From: Tubiluchus corallicola
Lineage: Eukaryota > Priapulida > Priapulimorpha > Priapulimorphida > Tubiluchidae
Direction of reading: 5' to 3'
NCBI GenBank assembly: GCA_030141605.1
Contig: JAQGDQ010000232.1
Coordinates: forward strand, 124,001-188,000
DNA: 64,000 bases
Shown: one piece after another, positions 38,165 through 51,220 of the stretch
Layout of the letters: every line of letters begins with the position of its first letter
How positions within the stretch are numbered: the stretch's first letter is position 1
Translations under genes and position numbers: made by a program
The notes under the pieces: model-generated
What the model was told of the DNA's origin: nothing
The model's input: only the letters and a program-made list of their open reading frames with translations
Database searches by the model: none

Positions 38165-38772
38165 TTACTATACCTACATCTACATCTATTCTATATCTGT
38201 ATCTGTATCTGTATCTGTATCTGTATCTGTATCTGTATCTGTATCTGTATCTGTATCTGTATCTGTATCTGTATCTGTATCTGTATCTGTATCTGCATCT
38301 GCATCTGCATCTGCATCTGCATCTGCATCTGCATCTGCATCTGCATCTGCATCTGCATCTGCATCTGCATCTGCATCTGCATCTGCATCTGCATTTACAT
38401 CTGCATTTACATATACATCTACATCTTCAGCTATATCTATACCTACATGTATATATATATCTATATCTATATCTATATCTATATCTATATCTATATCTAT
38501 ATCTATATCTATATCTATATCTATATCTATATCTATATCTATATCTATATCTATATCTATATCTATATCTATATCTATATCTATATCTATATCTATATCT
38601 ATATCTATATCTATATCTATATCTATATCTATATCTATATCTATATCTATATCTATATCTATATCTATATGACTATATCCATACCTATATGTATAATATT
38701 GTCTAAACCTATTGGCCTACATATACCTACATATACATCTACATCTACACCTACATCTATATCTATATATGA
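38165..38772. repeat. Compound hexanucleotide satellite: (CTGTAT)n, (CTGCAT)n, (CTATAT)n
   Basis: Three homogeneous blocks of the same six-base frame follow one another: CTGTAT at about 38195-38290, CTGCAT at about 38291-38393, a mixed short block with TTCAGC, then CTATAT at about 38444-38668, and a degenerate ACATCT tail. Each block differs from the next by one or two bases of the hexamer. The period of six gives long spurious LY, LH and IC dipeptide frames on the plus strand and QM/QI on the minus strand. Confidence 0.97.
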
Positions 38773-38779
38773 GTATAAC

Positions 38780-41700
38780 TGCACTCTTAAACCCGACGGA
38801 ATATCATCTGACAAAGTTGCTAGTCTACACAAGCAGTCTGATAGGAAACTCAATTTACAAAAGATACACAACAAGCTCTTCGCACAAGAAATGAGACGCT
38901 AGAGTGTGAATGAACGTATTCATCAACGAAGTTTGATAATGCGCTATAACTAGTGTGAGTCATACAATCTTATTTAGGTAAAAAATTGATCCATATCAAC
39001 TCACTATTTATTTGTGAGAAAATTTATAGGCTTATCTTCAAGTAAAATAAAGAAAAATGTTAAAATAAGGTAATTGCGACATTTTTTTGTTTTATAATGA
39101 ATTTATTTTAATAAGATTTTAGATAAAAGAAACAAAATTTAACTTTTTTGTTTTCAATTGTTACTTATAATTAAAACACGTCTTGGGCCATGTTTACCTT
39201 TTTGTTGTTGTTTGATTATCATTTTCTGAGTCAAAATAATTTTAGAACAGTTTAAACTAAATTTAGCATATTTATTAATCCTACGAGAGCAGACGAAACA
39301 TTACGGTAGGTGTTCTTAGCTCAAACTTCATTTTTAAGGTTCGTTTCACTTTTTAATGTCAAAAAAGAAGGAGATCAGTAAAGCGTAATTTACTGCTAGT
39401 AAAGCAATAAACGAGTTTTTGTCAGGAATGTTCGTGAGCATGCGTGCCAATTTCGCGCGCATTGTTTGAAATTGTTTCTAACCGACCAACCAACGAACGC
39501 CATCCGTAGTAAATCACCCACTTGGCCGCTTTCCTACTGTCGCCGAATGTGAAAATCTGCCCTTTCTCCGTCCACTAGGACCACTACTAAAGTAAGAATA
39601 ATAATTTTTCTAAAAAAGAACCTTGCACTCTGTTTAACTTTAAGTTTGGATAAATGCAATAAATGCAATGAATTACAGTGTTCTTTTGTATTGCGGACTT
39701 TTTTGAATTGAATTGTGGAATTTTTGAATTTAATGTACTACAGCCTTTAGAAATGCCTTACTAGGTGCTTGGGTTGTTGTTGTAATAGTATTGTAAAGCA
39801 TATTTTATTAGGCCTGTGTCTATTATCACAAAGTTGTGATTAACATTAGTCAAGTCTATACGTGGCCATGTTTTGAGTAGGCGGCATTTGGTTGTGCCCA
39901 CCTGTTTTGCCTTACTATATTGAATGTACTATAATTTTAATAAAGTATAAATGAACGGCCTTTACTATCATTTTAATAAAATATAAATTAACGTCCCTAT
40001 TTAATCAACTAATTTCATTCTTTATTTTTTGCGTCAAACTAGCCTGGTTCAGCTCGTTTACCATGAGATATGGCTTTATTTAAACAATTAATTTCATTCT
40101 TGATGCTTTTGCAAAAAACTAGCCAGATTCGGCCAATTTAGGTTGGTTAAATGAACATTCACTTGCAAAATATCGTTTTAATGGATATTAATTTTTCCGA
40201 TTACTGTTCACCAAGTTTTTTATAGTATGCATACGTGTTTGGATTTCAATTTATTGACCATGACCTTGAGTCAAATTGGCGAAAGGGAAAGTACAATGGT
40301 GTATAGCTGCTATATAACAAGCATCTATATATAGAAGCTATATAAGAAGACTGAAGAACGTGAAATCTTGGAGTTAAGACTTAGGTCAAAGGTCCCCTGA
40401 AGGTCATTCACCGAAAAAAATTCAGTAAGGCAAAAAATGTGGATAAAATTGCAATTTATTCCTGTTAACTAAAATAATGATTATCAGATATTTTTGGTTT
40501 TTTTCGAAATTCACAAGAATGTACATCTTACTGGAAAAGTTTTCCACGCAATGCCTGCAGCGAAGCGTTTGATGTTAAATGTTACGTGTGTGATTGGCAA
40601 AAACGTTCGTTGTTATTATGGAGAAACACTTACAAACTAACTAAATAGTTTCACTAAAATATAAAATGGCTGTCAGGCGCATAAAGGCGCAAAAACCAAT
40701 CTGTGTTTAGCAATAAAGAGCAGTGACACTCAGATAAATGACAAATAATACGTAACAAAAAGGCTGCCTGCTGTACGTGTTGATGTAGTTTTCATATTCT
40801 AATACAATGCCTCTGTGTTCAACTCTATTTGTCCTTTTGTAGCCAGTTAGATCTTCGCCAGGAATTAATTTTCGAGGGGCGTAGGTAAAACCTAAGCTTT
40901 CTCTTGTCCTTAATAGTTATATCGTATTTTTTGGCCTGTCTTTATATTCGCCCCATGTTCCATCGCTCCTACTCTGTGCGCTCCATGTTCAATTCAAGCA
41001 GTTGCACACAACAGTTTCTTTTCACAGTGACACCCGTACAATTAATTTATAAAACAATCTGCGCGCTTTTCATTGTTTTTAGTGACAGCGCTGTTTTTCA
41101 GAAATTTTGGGTGCCTTGGCAACCGCTGCAAATGGGTTCTTTCAGCTAAGTAGTCAGCGCGCTGTTCATTCCGAGAATGACGACTGACCCTGACGAAAAT
41201 CAAGACAAGCTTTCACTGTCATTCAACACTGACAAACTCGAGAATGACATTCTTTTGAATGACCGTGTGGACGGCCTATAAGCTCGCTTAGGGGTAAAAT
41301 AATACGTAATACACATATTAGGTAAGTAACAATTACTCTAGGAGCATTTCAGTACCTGCTAAAGAGCTGTGGTTTTAATAAACACAAAACTAGTTAAATT
41401 TTGGGAAGTAAGCAGTGCAGTAAATAATAATAAAAACTTTGTATTACTAAATCAGCCGAGAGAGCTTAGAAAGGCCTAGATTCTTAGCTATGTTTCTCGA
41501 TGATGCTCTTGCCACTATTTAGTTGACCATCATCCCCTCTCTTGGAGCACGGCTTCCTACACTTTAAATCCATACGCCACGCCTAACCACAGGACAAACA
41601 GAATTGAACGTCGATGCACATATTTCAATATAGGAGGATGCATCAACACGCATTCACGGCAGGCACACATTGTGTTCTGAGATCTGATGAATAGCTGAGT

Positions 41701-43278
41701 GATCAGGGAGTATGCTTTGCAACCAAAATTAAGCAACGCTGAGGCTGTTCAGTGAATATCTGATCGTCTGTGTTTAATAATCGTTAGTTTCTCTCGCCAT
41801 GATTTTGATTGTTTACCTCGTTGAAAATGAATGTAAGTTGTACATCCAAACATTGCAAAAATATCTCGAATGCTTATCTTTAAGAGATATCCTTGATAAT
41901 GACCCACTGTCGTGACTCGCATCAAACATCAAGCAGATCCCATCATTGAATGTTGGATTCCAGCTTACAGAGTCCCAGTGTGTAAAAATGGCCAGAAACA
42001 ATACAATGAAAAGCCGTTTCGCTTCGAAAGACTCATCAAAATAACTTTTCAACTAGTTTCGGTCCAACTTCTATATTTTACTGTTCCGTTTATTTACCAC
42101 TGAACATGACTGAATTCTCTAAGAGCCGACTCAAACTGTGTTAACCTTAGTGTAACTACACTTTACCCTAATTATCTTCCCTTATAATCAGTTTTTGTCT
42201 AATTGTTTTAGTGCATGCAGTAAGGTAAGCACCTGGGTGTATAATGCTGTGGCCAGCCTTTAAAGCTTGATATATACTCTGAATAATTAAATTTGTAGTC
42301 ACCTTCAACCGATGGTTGTTAATTGGAAGCTAGCAGTGGCAAACGAGTCGGCGTGGGAAGAAATTTCTATTCCAAGCTTATCTTACCAAATACTTAACAG
42401 GAATTTAACAAAAATCTCAAAGTCACAAAAGAAACTTTTCTTGCAGCCTAAATTTTACAAAATTAAAACGTTAACTGCTAGTAAATAATGCTTTAGTATT
42501 AGTGTTAGTAAATATTTAAAAAGCGTCACGGTGCAATTATTAATAAAAGCTTCTGTGGTTTGGAAAGTAGGCCAGGAAGAAATAAATCTAAATGTATACC
42601 AATTTTAAAACGCTAAGATTATAAAGATGTTCGTATATTACTTGGGTGTACAACAGGCATCAATAACGGGAAATGTATAATTAGTCCCCAAATTCTTTAT
42701 CGGTGAACAACAATTTTCCCTGATTGTTCAAAGCTGCATAGTGTAAAAAAGGATAAAGTTTCCGTTGTCTATTGTTTGTGCGGTTTTCGTCAGTAGCAAG
42801 GGTTTCGCTAGGCATTGATAAAGTTGTTTCTTCAACAAAGCCGAAAATTTACTTGGCAAAACAGTGATAAATTCACGAACCGATTAGCTAATTAAACGCG
42901 GAGTTTAATTTGTTTAAATTTCTTATAACGAAACGGTAATGGATGAAGAACGACGTACGTGCAAGTGCTAAAGAGCAACAAATTCAGAAATACGAAAAGC
43001 AGCGTTAAAATAAGCTGCAGTTAGATGTCCAGAACAACAATTTACATTCCTAAATTGCAACGATGTATGCTGAATACTAGCAGTGTTGAGAAATTAGACG
43101 GACTACATTATCGACTGGGTATTGCCTGCCTAAGTGTTAACCTGATTACAATATTGGCACATGTAACTAGGCGGAAATATCAAATTACGATTTACGAAAT
43201 ATATAGGTTACTTCGTCTACCAAAATTGAGGCTGGCCTTGCCAACTTTCACTACACGTAGCATAATAGTCGGTCTATT
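38780..43278. other. Intergenic, no gene seen
   Basis: AT-rich. At about 39925-40140 two short degenerate direct repeats occur (CATTTTAATAAAATATAAAT-like and AATTTCATTCTT...AAACTAGCC-like). No exon with convincing splice borders was found. Confidence 0.5.
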
Positions 43279-43279
43279 A

Positions 43280-43502
43280 TGGCGTAGAGACTTCTCTCGC
43301 AACTTGCTGCGCAACTTCTCTTTGAGAGTAAAGTTGCAACGTGTGAACGGTTTGGCAATTTCTCTCGCAACCTGTTGCAACGTGTGAACGGTTTGGCAAC
43401 TTCTCTCGCAACCTGTTGCAGCTTGTGAACGGCTTGGCAACTTCTCTCACAGAGAAATTGCGCAACAAGTTGCGAGAGAAGTCTCTACGTCTTAACGCGC
43501 CA
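43280..43502. mobile_element. GGCGCGTTC-family MITE, copy 2, with internal minisatellite
   Basis: Long inverted ends: GGCGTAGAGACTTCTCTCGC at the left, and at the right the reverse complement GGCGCGTTAAGACGTAGAGAC and onward into TTCTCTCGCAACTTG. The left end has lost about 8 bases of the terminal GGCGCGTTAAGACG. The centre (43338-43440) is two and a half copies of a 41-base unit (GTGTGAACGGTTTGGCAACT followed by TCTCTCGCAACCTGTTGCAAC). Flanks TAT/TTA suggest a 3-base target duplication. Confidence 0.8.
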
Positions 43503-45400
43503 TTAATAATATGATTGTTTATCTGTCTTTCGCCTGATTATGCCACATTTTGAAAATTCTTCGCATGCAAACCTTAGTTGCAAACAAAACGACACATTAA
43601 GGAAGGGTATGAGATGATGAGTAAATGATGCCATCTTCGTTCCGGTTATAAATAAGGACGTACACACATCCCAGCATGACTAAGACTGTTTTAACTGGTT
43701 TAGTGTCTTATATTAAAAGATCATACTTGACAAATAACTCAGTGCTGGTCACACTGTGACCATCAACATTAAGCAGGCACTGAGGACTGAATTATAGCTA
43801 AAAATCTGCCGAGATGTGCAGTCGAATAGACAAGGCAAGAAAATATTTTCAATGTCATATATATTTCGATAATTTTAATTGTGATCTTGAGTTCTACAGA
43901 TCGAAAAGTTTTTTTTATTCTCCTTTGTTTTCAGAGAGTAAAGAATCCATTTTATTCAACATTTGCTTAAGTTTCTGTGTTTTGTTGGAATACAATTTTC
44001 CCTCGTAGTCAGGGCTGGGTTGAGGGTTTCACGGGCTTTAGGTTATCGATAAACGAATGTCGCCATGTCCCACACTGTAAAAAAACCCCACATCTTCGTG
44101 TATCTCGGGTTCTCCTATTTCTAGAGTTACAAATTTCTCTGCAAGACCACAACCAAGTGGCCGGGGGAAAACCTTTTTTCTACAGTGGAAGACGAAAAAT
44201 ATCCAAAAATTGTCATTTTTTTGCTCATTAGGAGAACATCATGTAAAAAACCGTCGTAGCGGCGTCCTAGCGAATAAAATTTGAAAAGAGGAGAAACCGG
44301 GCTACAAAACAACGTGAGTTTCTCTTACAAATACTTCTTCCAGGATGAAGAATTACATCTTAATTTGGGGAACATTTTTGGACAGCTGAGTTTAATATAG
44401 TTGACTTTAGCAAGTTTAGTTATTTTAATAAATGTGTTATCCTCTTTACTAAAATAGTATTATCTTGTTTTAATTAGTTATCGGTCTCAGGACACCAAAA
44501 GCCTATCAAAATTTAGGGCCTAAAGCTAAAATCTTATGAGCCTAATGGTTAATCCGCTCCTGCTAATAGCATTTGTGGTTTTAGCTGTGCACGTGCTTCA
44601 CATCATTAGTAACTGTTTAGCCTTTTTACCCTTGCATTCGAACGTTCTTGTAATCATTGACCCTTGATGTACTGGACTTAATATAACGGATAAATAGTTT
44701 TCATAGCCACTGTTAACGAAAAAAGGTTGAAATGTAAACTTATAGCAATACAGTTGATATAAAAATACCTGTCAAGACTTCTTAATAATAGGAAACACAT
44801 TCTGCACTAAAAAAGACTAATAGTAAGAAAAAAGGAGAAATTTTATTAACTCTTTTGCAAAACACAGTTAATATAGTTGTCGCCTGTAGTCGGTTAAAAA
44901 TTAAAGCTAACTATAATTTTTTTATAAAGTTACCGTTTTTTTAAAACCTTCCACCTTTTAAAACGGTAAAATTTCCGTCACTTTTCCCGTGCTACATGTG
45001 AAAATTTATGAAGGAATTCAAAGATAAACATCGTAAATTGTTTAATCAGGCTAGCTTTGCGTCAGTGTAACCAAGTATCTATTTTAAATTATAGAGAAAA
45101 TGCTCGTCAAAATCGTCTTTCAGGCAATATATCACCAATCCACACAGTGAAGCGTGTTGGTCGCATACTCACAATCAATTATTAAGGAATTTTGAAGAAA
45201 CAGGCCAGTTATTTTAAAGGAATAAAGGAATAGACTTCCAGGAGTTTATTTCTTACCGAAAGAAGAACTACTGTCAACAATGTAGATAGGCTTAATGGTA
45301 CATATATTATAGTAAATATATTTCACGTAATTATATAAATTAGCTTTTGATGTCTATACACTATTTCATATACAATTCTGTTTGTTAGTTAAGATTGCTC
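43503..45400. other. Intergenic, no gene seen
   Basis: AT-rich, with one possible very small MITE at 44073-44187. No coding exon recognised. Confidence 0.5.
44073..44187. mobile_element. Possible 115-bp MITE with CACTGTA ends
   Basis: CACTGTAAAAAAACCCC at the left is inverted at the right (GGTTTTTTCTACAGTG-like, reverse complement CACTGTAGAAAAAA). I could not find a convincing target-site duplication, so this may be a chance inverted repeat. Confidence 0.35.
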
Positions 45401-45401
45401 T

Positions 45402-45468
45402 TTCGTTGATGCTGCTGCAGGAACTACTGCTGCGTTGCAGTTTATGCTACTGCTGTTTCTTTTACTTC

Positions 45469-45510
<42 letters not shown>

Positions 45511-45561
45511 ACTACTGTTGTGTTACAGTTGCTGCTGCTGCTGCACTACTGTTGTGTTACA

Positions 45562-45603
<42 letters not shown>

Positions 45604-45660
45604 ACAGTTGCTGTTGCTGCTGTTACTCTTACTTTTGGTGTAATACTGCCGGTGCTGTAG
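45402..45660. repeat. CTG/TGC-rich triplet array with 33-bp higher-order unit
   Basis: A (GCT)n tract broken twice by GCACTACTGTTGTGTTACAG, giving two copies of a longer unit at about 45498-45565, then a pure (GCT)n run of about 14 triplets to 45603. The array shares the core TGCTGCACTACTGTTG with the array at 48285-48500. Open frames through it (Leu, Cys or Ala runs) are spurious. Confidence 0.9.
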
Positions 45661-48215
45661 CGATGATGATGCGATGGTTATCATTATTGTTGATGTTGTT
45701 ATTATTTCCTGCTTTTTTGTTGCCAAAACACTATTTAAACTTACATTACAATTTTACTGTTGACACTTCTGTCGCGCTGCTTATACAGTTTAAAACAGCG
45801 TTAGTATTACATTCCCGTAAACTTTGCGTACCCGTGTGTATGGGGTAGCGAAAATTGTTTATGGGTGATTTCACTGATCAGGTACGAAATTACTACCCCG
45901 TTCCGTAGCTTTTACACTGTGAATTATTTTTGTTTAGCCTAAATGCTACAGTTGCTGCCTCTTATAATGAGGTTGATAATTGCCTCAGATCACTTTACTT
46001 ACTGCCACTTTATGCACATCATCACTGATGCTGCGAATATAACCCTTTACTTAACAAAGCTGCAGGAGATTCAAGGTGACACTTTTGTACCACCTGCCAA
46101 CGTGTGATAGACCCAAGGGGTTTCAAAAGACATAGACCTGCGTATTCTGGGAAATCTTTGGAAAATGTGACTTGTAAATCCTGAAGGGAAAGTGATGTAC
46201 ATGTTCTTTAGGATGCGCTCTAGTGAAAACTTGAAAGGACAAAACAAGCCAAGCTAAAAATGAGCACTACTTCGTGGTTGGTATTTTTGTACAGTTTTTG
46301 TCCATCAATAAGGTCAGCACTCTGCAGCATCATTGTTTAACTTTCCTACCAAACACTCACTGTGACATCGCTCATTTAAGGACACCTACCGTGATCATTC
46401 CGTGGGGCATATTTTACGAGACACCGTAAATGTACCATACTAAGTGCGTGGCATAGCTTTTTGGGTCGAGGCTCGTCCCAAATCGCTACTTATCTGGATC
46501 TTGTTCTTTTTGAGGGATAACCTTTTGAAAAAAGCATACCGCGCCATGAAATTAGCCATGAATTAGCAATGGATTGTTATGAAACATTACAAGACTATAC
46601 TAGAAAAAAATTTGCAACGATTGACAGAGTCAGATTTTTGATCACCTGTGTATTACAATGGCCCCGAAAACATTTTCAAAAAAATCGGAAAAAAGTGAAA
46701 AAAACATTTTCAAATGGCTCTGCCAGTTTACAACAGGTCGTCATGAAACTTTACAGGAATATACTCAAACAGTTTCCCCTCTCACTGATGGAGTCGGATT
46801 TTTGACCCGCCATTTTGAATTCAAGAAGTGGCGATAACATCACTTTCGAAAAAAAAGCCTAAGGCTTCGCTAGTACTAAGTGGATCATCACGAAACTTTA
46901 CAGGAAAATACTAGAACAAATTTCGTATCGATTTGCCAACTTAAATTCTCGATTGCGGCATTCTAATCACGATCGCGAAATTAGCTAGTCCATCGACCAA
47001 TAGTTCGACTCGAGCTTGCCATGTTACCTTATGAACATATCTTTTTCGCGGTGAAGCCAGTCTCGTTCTCGTTCTCGTTGTTCAGGTAATAAATTTTTAG
47101 ACTGTTTTACATTGTGACGTCACAATAGAGTTATTTTCCATTCTAATTTTTTATAATATGTAACACGAACTCTATGGCAACGCTAAATGGCGCCTTAAGT
47201 AACCTATTCAGGAAGTGGATCCACGACAACAATAAATAGTGTTCAAACGATACATCCAGGCAGTTCGACAGAAAAAAATCAATAAGTTAGTAGCTCAGTG
47301 CTTTGCATTCTGGACTAGTTTAATAAAATACAACCAAAAACATCCTCAGCAGAGTTATGTAATAGGTGAAATCTGATCTAACAAATAACGCTCGACCCTA
47401 CCATCGTGGTACACCGAGCAAAAATAATTTTGTTCTCATTTTTTCCACATTGCCCAAAATTGTTATTAACAGGAAGACATTAACCAAAACAGACTTTCTC
47501 AAAAGAGCAGTGAAAACACCTATACCGTTTCTGTGCAGTGAAAACTTTAACATAAATAGACATAGTACCAAGTAGATGCATCAGCATGATCAATACATTG
47601 TTACACAGTTCAAAAAGCGCACTGTTCAAAATTCACGCGCGTGTGTGTAGGTTTAATGAAAGTTAATTTCTGTAATCGTGCTACGTAATACATTTTGTAT
47701 TCGAAATTGATGTAACTCTGCATTAAATATTTATGCATTTCGTTGCATTAGAATCAGCGCATGCTTGGACTGGCATTGGCTAATGATATTACCTCAACAA
47801 TTTACTGAGTTTCTTATGTTGAATTAAAACAATTTATGTACAATAATAGTTCATCTTTGAGTAACTCCGCCGGGAATTAGCACGGCAGCGTGACTAGATG
47901 TAGACAAGAACCCAAAAGCTGTTTATTTAACCACTCTGAAGTCGTTTTTACATTATACACGGTTTCCTCAGATCATATAGTTTCAAAATGTTAATCGGAG
48001 AATGGCTTTCTTGATAATAAATGTTTTCAACTGCTATGTAACATAATAACAGCACCTTCAAAACGCTAAGATGTCTGACCAAACTCGATATATATGACTA
48101 CACGTGGATATCTTCAACTGAAACGTGTACAAAAAACATGATGGGCGTTGAAAATTGCCTAGAGTTGTGTAAAGCCGAAAAGAAGATGTAATACAGACAA
48201 TTCAGACAAGACAGA
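45661..48215. other. Intergenic, no gene seen; degenerate tandem repeat at 46.57-46.95 kb
   Basis: Three related stretches, each with (T)CATGAAACTTTACAGGAATA-like text followed by CTAGAA(C/A)AAA and GAGTC(A/G)GATTTTTGA, begin near 46575, 46738 and 46888. They form a diverged tandem repeat of about 150-165 bases. Otherwise no feature was found. Confidence 0.55.
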
Positions 48216-48219
48216 CTAA

Positions 48220-48574
48220 CGGCACGTTCAAATTAGCGAGTTTTCAGTCGCGAATTTTCTCTCTGACAGAGCAAACTCGCAAGTATGAACTGTTTTGCTG
48301 CTGCTTCACTACTGTTGCTGCTACTGTTGCTGCTGCTGCTGCACTACTGTTGGTGCTACTGTTGCTGCTGCTGCTGCACTACTGTTGGTGCTACTGTTGC
48401 TGCTGCTGCTGCACTACTGTTGGTGCTACTGTTGCTGCTGCTGCTGCACTACTGTTGGTGCTACTGTTGCTGCTGCTGCTTCACTACTGTTGCTGCTGCT
48501 GTCTCGAAAAAAAAAAATTACAAGGTATCTGACACAAGTTACTTGGCGAGAAAACTCGCTGTTTGAACGCGCCG
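48220..48574. mobile_element. GGCGCGTTC-family MITE, copy 3, carrying a 33-bp minisatellite
   Basis: Inverted ends CGGCACGTTCAAATTAGCGA at the left and, as reverse complement of the right, CGGCGCGTTCAAACAGCGAG; TAA lies on both sides (48217-48219 and 48575-48577). A 3-base TAA/TTA duplication suits the PIF/Harbinger superfamily, but without a transposase this is tentative. The interior, 48285-48505, is five copies of a 33-base unit (GTTGGTGCTACTGTTGCTGC followed by TGCTGCTGCACTACT). Its three frames give Leu-rich, Ala-rich and Cys-rich spurious peptides. Confidence 0.8.
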
Positions 48575-48577
48575 TAA

Positions 48578-51020
48578 TAGTCATGGGCAGTTCCCGAACC
48601 ATCAAATTATTTCACCACCTTAAAGGTCCTATGGCACTATTTTTTCATGTTATTTTCTTTTATAGCGTAGGCGGAATAACATATTTCTTAATCTTAACGG
48701 AAACTCTCAATTCTAATGGTGACCTCTCTTTCTTCACATTTTGAAATATTTCTCCCGATTTTTCACACGTTACTTGAACGTGAAAATCACACAAAACGCC
48801 TCCATAGTTGTGATAGAACATTCTTTCCCTTTGTCACACATAGAATCGCTCATCTATCCTGCTAGACATAGCGAAAAATAAAGTCTGGGCAGCTACACGA
48901 CGAACTAAGATACTCGATTTTACAAAACTTATATGCACGTCGATCAGCAGTCAAACTGCAGACCATAAGAATATTTCTGACTTAAAGATTTAAAGCTTGT
49001 CTGAATGGCACATCGGGCAAAAGATAACTTGACGGTGAGACATTTATAAAGCAGAAATGATCAGAAAACAGAAAATTAACTGCAACAAGAAAGCAGCTCA
49101 GCGCGAAATACTAGTAATGTCACGCAAAAACTTTTACACGATGTACCTCTTTACTAATATTTTTTCATCTATCGAATATAGTGCATTCAAGTAAATGTGG
49201 ACAAAGCTATGATTTGAGCTTAACATTAAAAATGCTTCGGCGAGTACCCCATTCTCTCCATCACAGGCGTACCGCTTGACTTTTCCCACATGTAAATACA
49301 GCGAGAGTCACACATGCGCAGTATGTGTGGCTCCTTAGTATTTCAATGCTAACTAAAGCGAAATGTGTAAGTTTATATAAAATAAACCCGCTTTTTTGTT
49401 TCGCGGTAAGCAGTAGTGAATTTTGACAGCAAGTGTCTACCAGAGTGTCAGTGGACCTTTAACTCGATACCATGGAATTTTAGATTGTATTCTTTTTGTT
49501 CATTAGGTAGAAAGGCTACTGAATATAATAAAACTAATAGGCTCAATAGTTCAGAAGACTATAACCTAAATTGGGATGCCAGGCTAGTACGTTCCATTTT
49601 GGACTTATAGTATTGTTATTATAGTAGATTATAGTATTGTTAATGGTTTACGTATTTGGCCACATCTTATAGTAACCGAGTGAATCAAGGAGTCGGTCGG
49701 TCAGTCAGTCAGCAAGTGCTAAACTGCAAAACTGTTGTCAAGGCCTAAAACGCTTACTGTGTCTTCTGTGATCTAGCGTTACTGCTTGAACGCCTTCTTC
49801 CTAAGTGAGCTTTAATTAGGCGTAGTAATTTAGTAGAAACGAAAATCATCCCAACTGTGAAAATCGTCCGCCCGTTGTTAGCCTGTAATATGACTGCCTT
49901 ACTGAAATTTCTTCCCTACCATTTACTTTCTTGTATAACACACTTCTGCTACGTAATTTTATATTTTCACATCTCCTTCCGTGGCAAAGAATCCTTCGTT
50001 TTGAGTAAAGTTATTACAACTGGTCTGATCATATCTGTGCTTATTAGACAACAAAAAAGTTAATTGGTCTCATCGCCCGCTACGTTGTTCTCTGTAATTA
50101 TAGATATCCCACGAAGCATGTATCCATATGTCGTTTGCTTGTAAATTGAGCGAGCGTACTTAGGAACTGGGTTTTAATGAATGCAGTTAATGAGAAGCGA
50201 TGAAATAAGCTATGGACAAAATATTCGTTGTAAAGATGTTGATTTGGCATTTTGCTGTTTTTAATTCACAACAGGTATAAAAAAGGCCGTAAAACCACTG
50301 TTGAAAGAATAAGTTTATTACGGCTTTACTGATTTTATACACAGAGAACCTGCATTTATTATTGCATCTAACTGCGTGGTCGGTAATTTGATGGCAATTT
50401 AATGGTAAAAGTTACATTAGATTTATAATCTAACTTATATAATAGTGTGTCCTGTGCGCGCGTTTCTGGAGTCCACTTTGAAAAGTATTGACATATATAG
50501 TATATAGATGATTTACAAAAATATTGGGTTATATAACAGTTACTAGGGAAATACATCGATTAACACATTTCATTGAAATCCTGAAATAGAACGATCTTCA
50601 GAAAATTAATGTTTGTACACGTTGTCACGATCCATATTGTTAAAAATAACGTAACCACGTGCCCGCACAAATTTCCGGGCTGAACTGCGAAGTCTAGCGC
50701 ACGCGCAAACCTTGGAAGTAACTCACGTACATGAGTGATCATAAATTGACCGTGTAAGATCATATAGGTATCAAAATTGCTGGCCAATGTCCATTTTACA
50801 TGGACGGTGTCCACAACTTCATTAGCATTACAGGGAAAAGGTTTATCGGTAAATGAACCGATAATATAATTGTGTATAATTGTGTATGACTAGACTGACT
50901 CGGCAAAATACACGCACTTTGCAGTGCTGTCAATATTACGCTATTGTTACAGGTTTTGTTTTAGCGAATTCGAAAATTAATCTAACTTTTGCGTGATTTG
51001 CTAAATTTTTAGAAATAGGG
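48578..51020. other. Intergenic, no gene seen
   Basis: AT-rich, no recognisable exon, transposon end or simple repeat of note. Confidence 0.5.
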
Positions 51021-51024
51021 CATA

Positions 51025-51220
51025 TTGGGGTAATGTCGGCCACATTTAGATTTTTCCATTATTTACTTTGAATTTGCATTCATATTTTATAAATACTATA
51101 TATATGCTATCTAAATGGTATATATATATATCATATAAAAAGCCATTCTAGGTCATGTGACCTAATTTTAGTGTATAAAAACTGGGTGCCAATATTAACC
51201 CATGGCCGACATTACCCCAC
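51025..51220. mobile_element. MITE with GGGGTAATGTCGGCCA ends
   Basis: TTGGGGTAATGTCGGCCAC at the left is inverted at the right (GGCCGACATTACCCCACTG). TA flanks both sides (51023-51024 and 51221-51222 would be TA and TG/TA by one or two bases). The interior is AT-rich with no frame. The TA flank suggests Tc1/mariner, but the end sequence is not one I can name. Confidence 0.7.

Noticed and set aside
38132-38902. Plus-strand frames with long IC, LY and LH dipeptide runs
   Set aside because: Translation of a hexanucleotide microsatellite; no coding features outside the repeat.
41813-42052. A 79-codon minus-strand frame with a signal-like hydrophobic stretch and GTAAAC/GTAAGC donors
   Set aside because: It lacks an in-frame ATG before the hydrophobic stretch, and no partner exon was found.
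43025-43387. A 120-codon plus-strand frame
   Set aside because: Its second half runs through the inverted ends and the internal 41-bp repeat of a MITE; no recognisable domain.
48285-48744. Leu/Cys/Ala-rich frames that resemble a membrane or secreted protein
   Set aside because: Product of a 33-bp, triplet-based minisatellite inside a MITE; all three frames are open because the unit is a multiple of three.
50560-50814. An 84-codon minus-strand frame
   Set aside because: No domain, no splice context; looks like chance.
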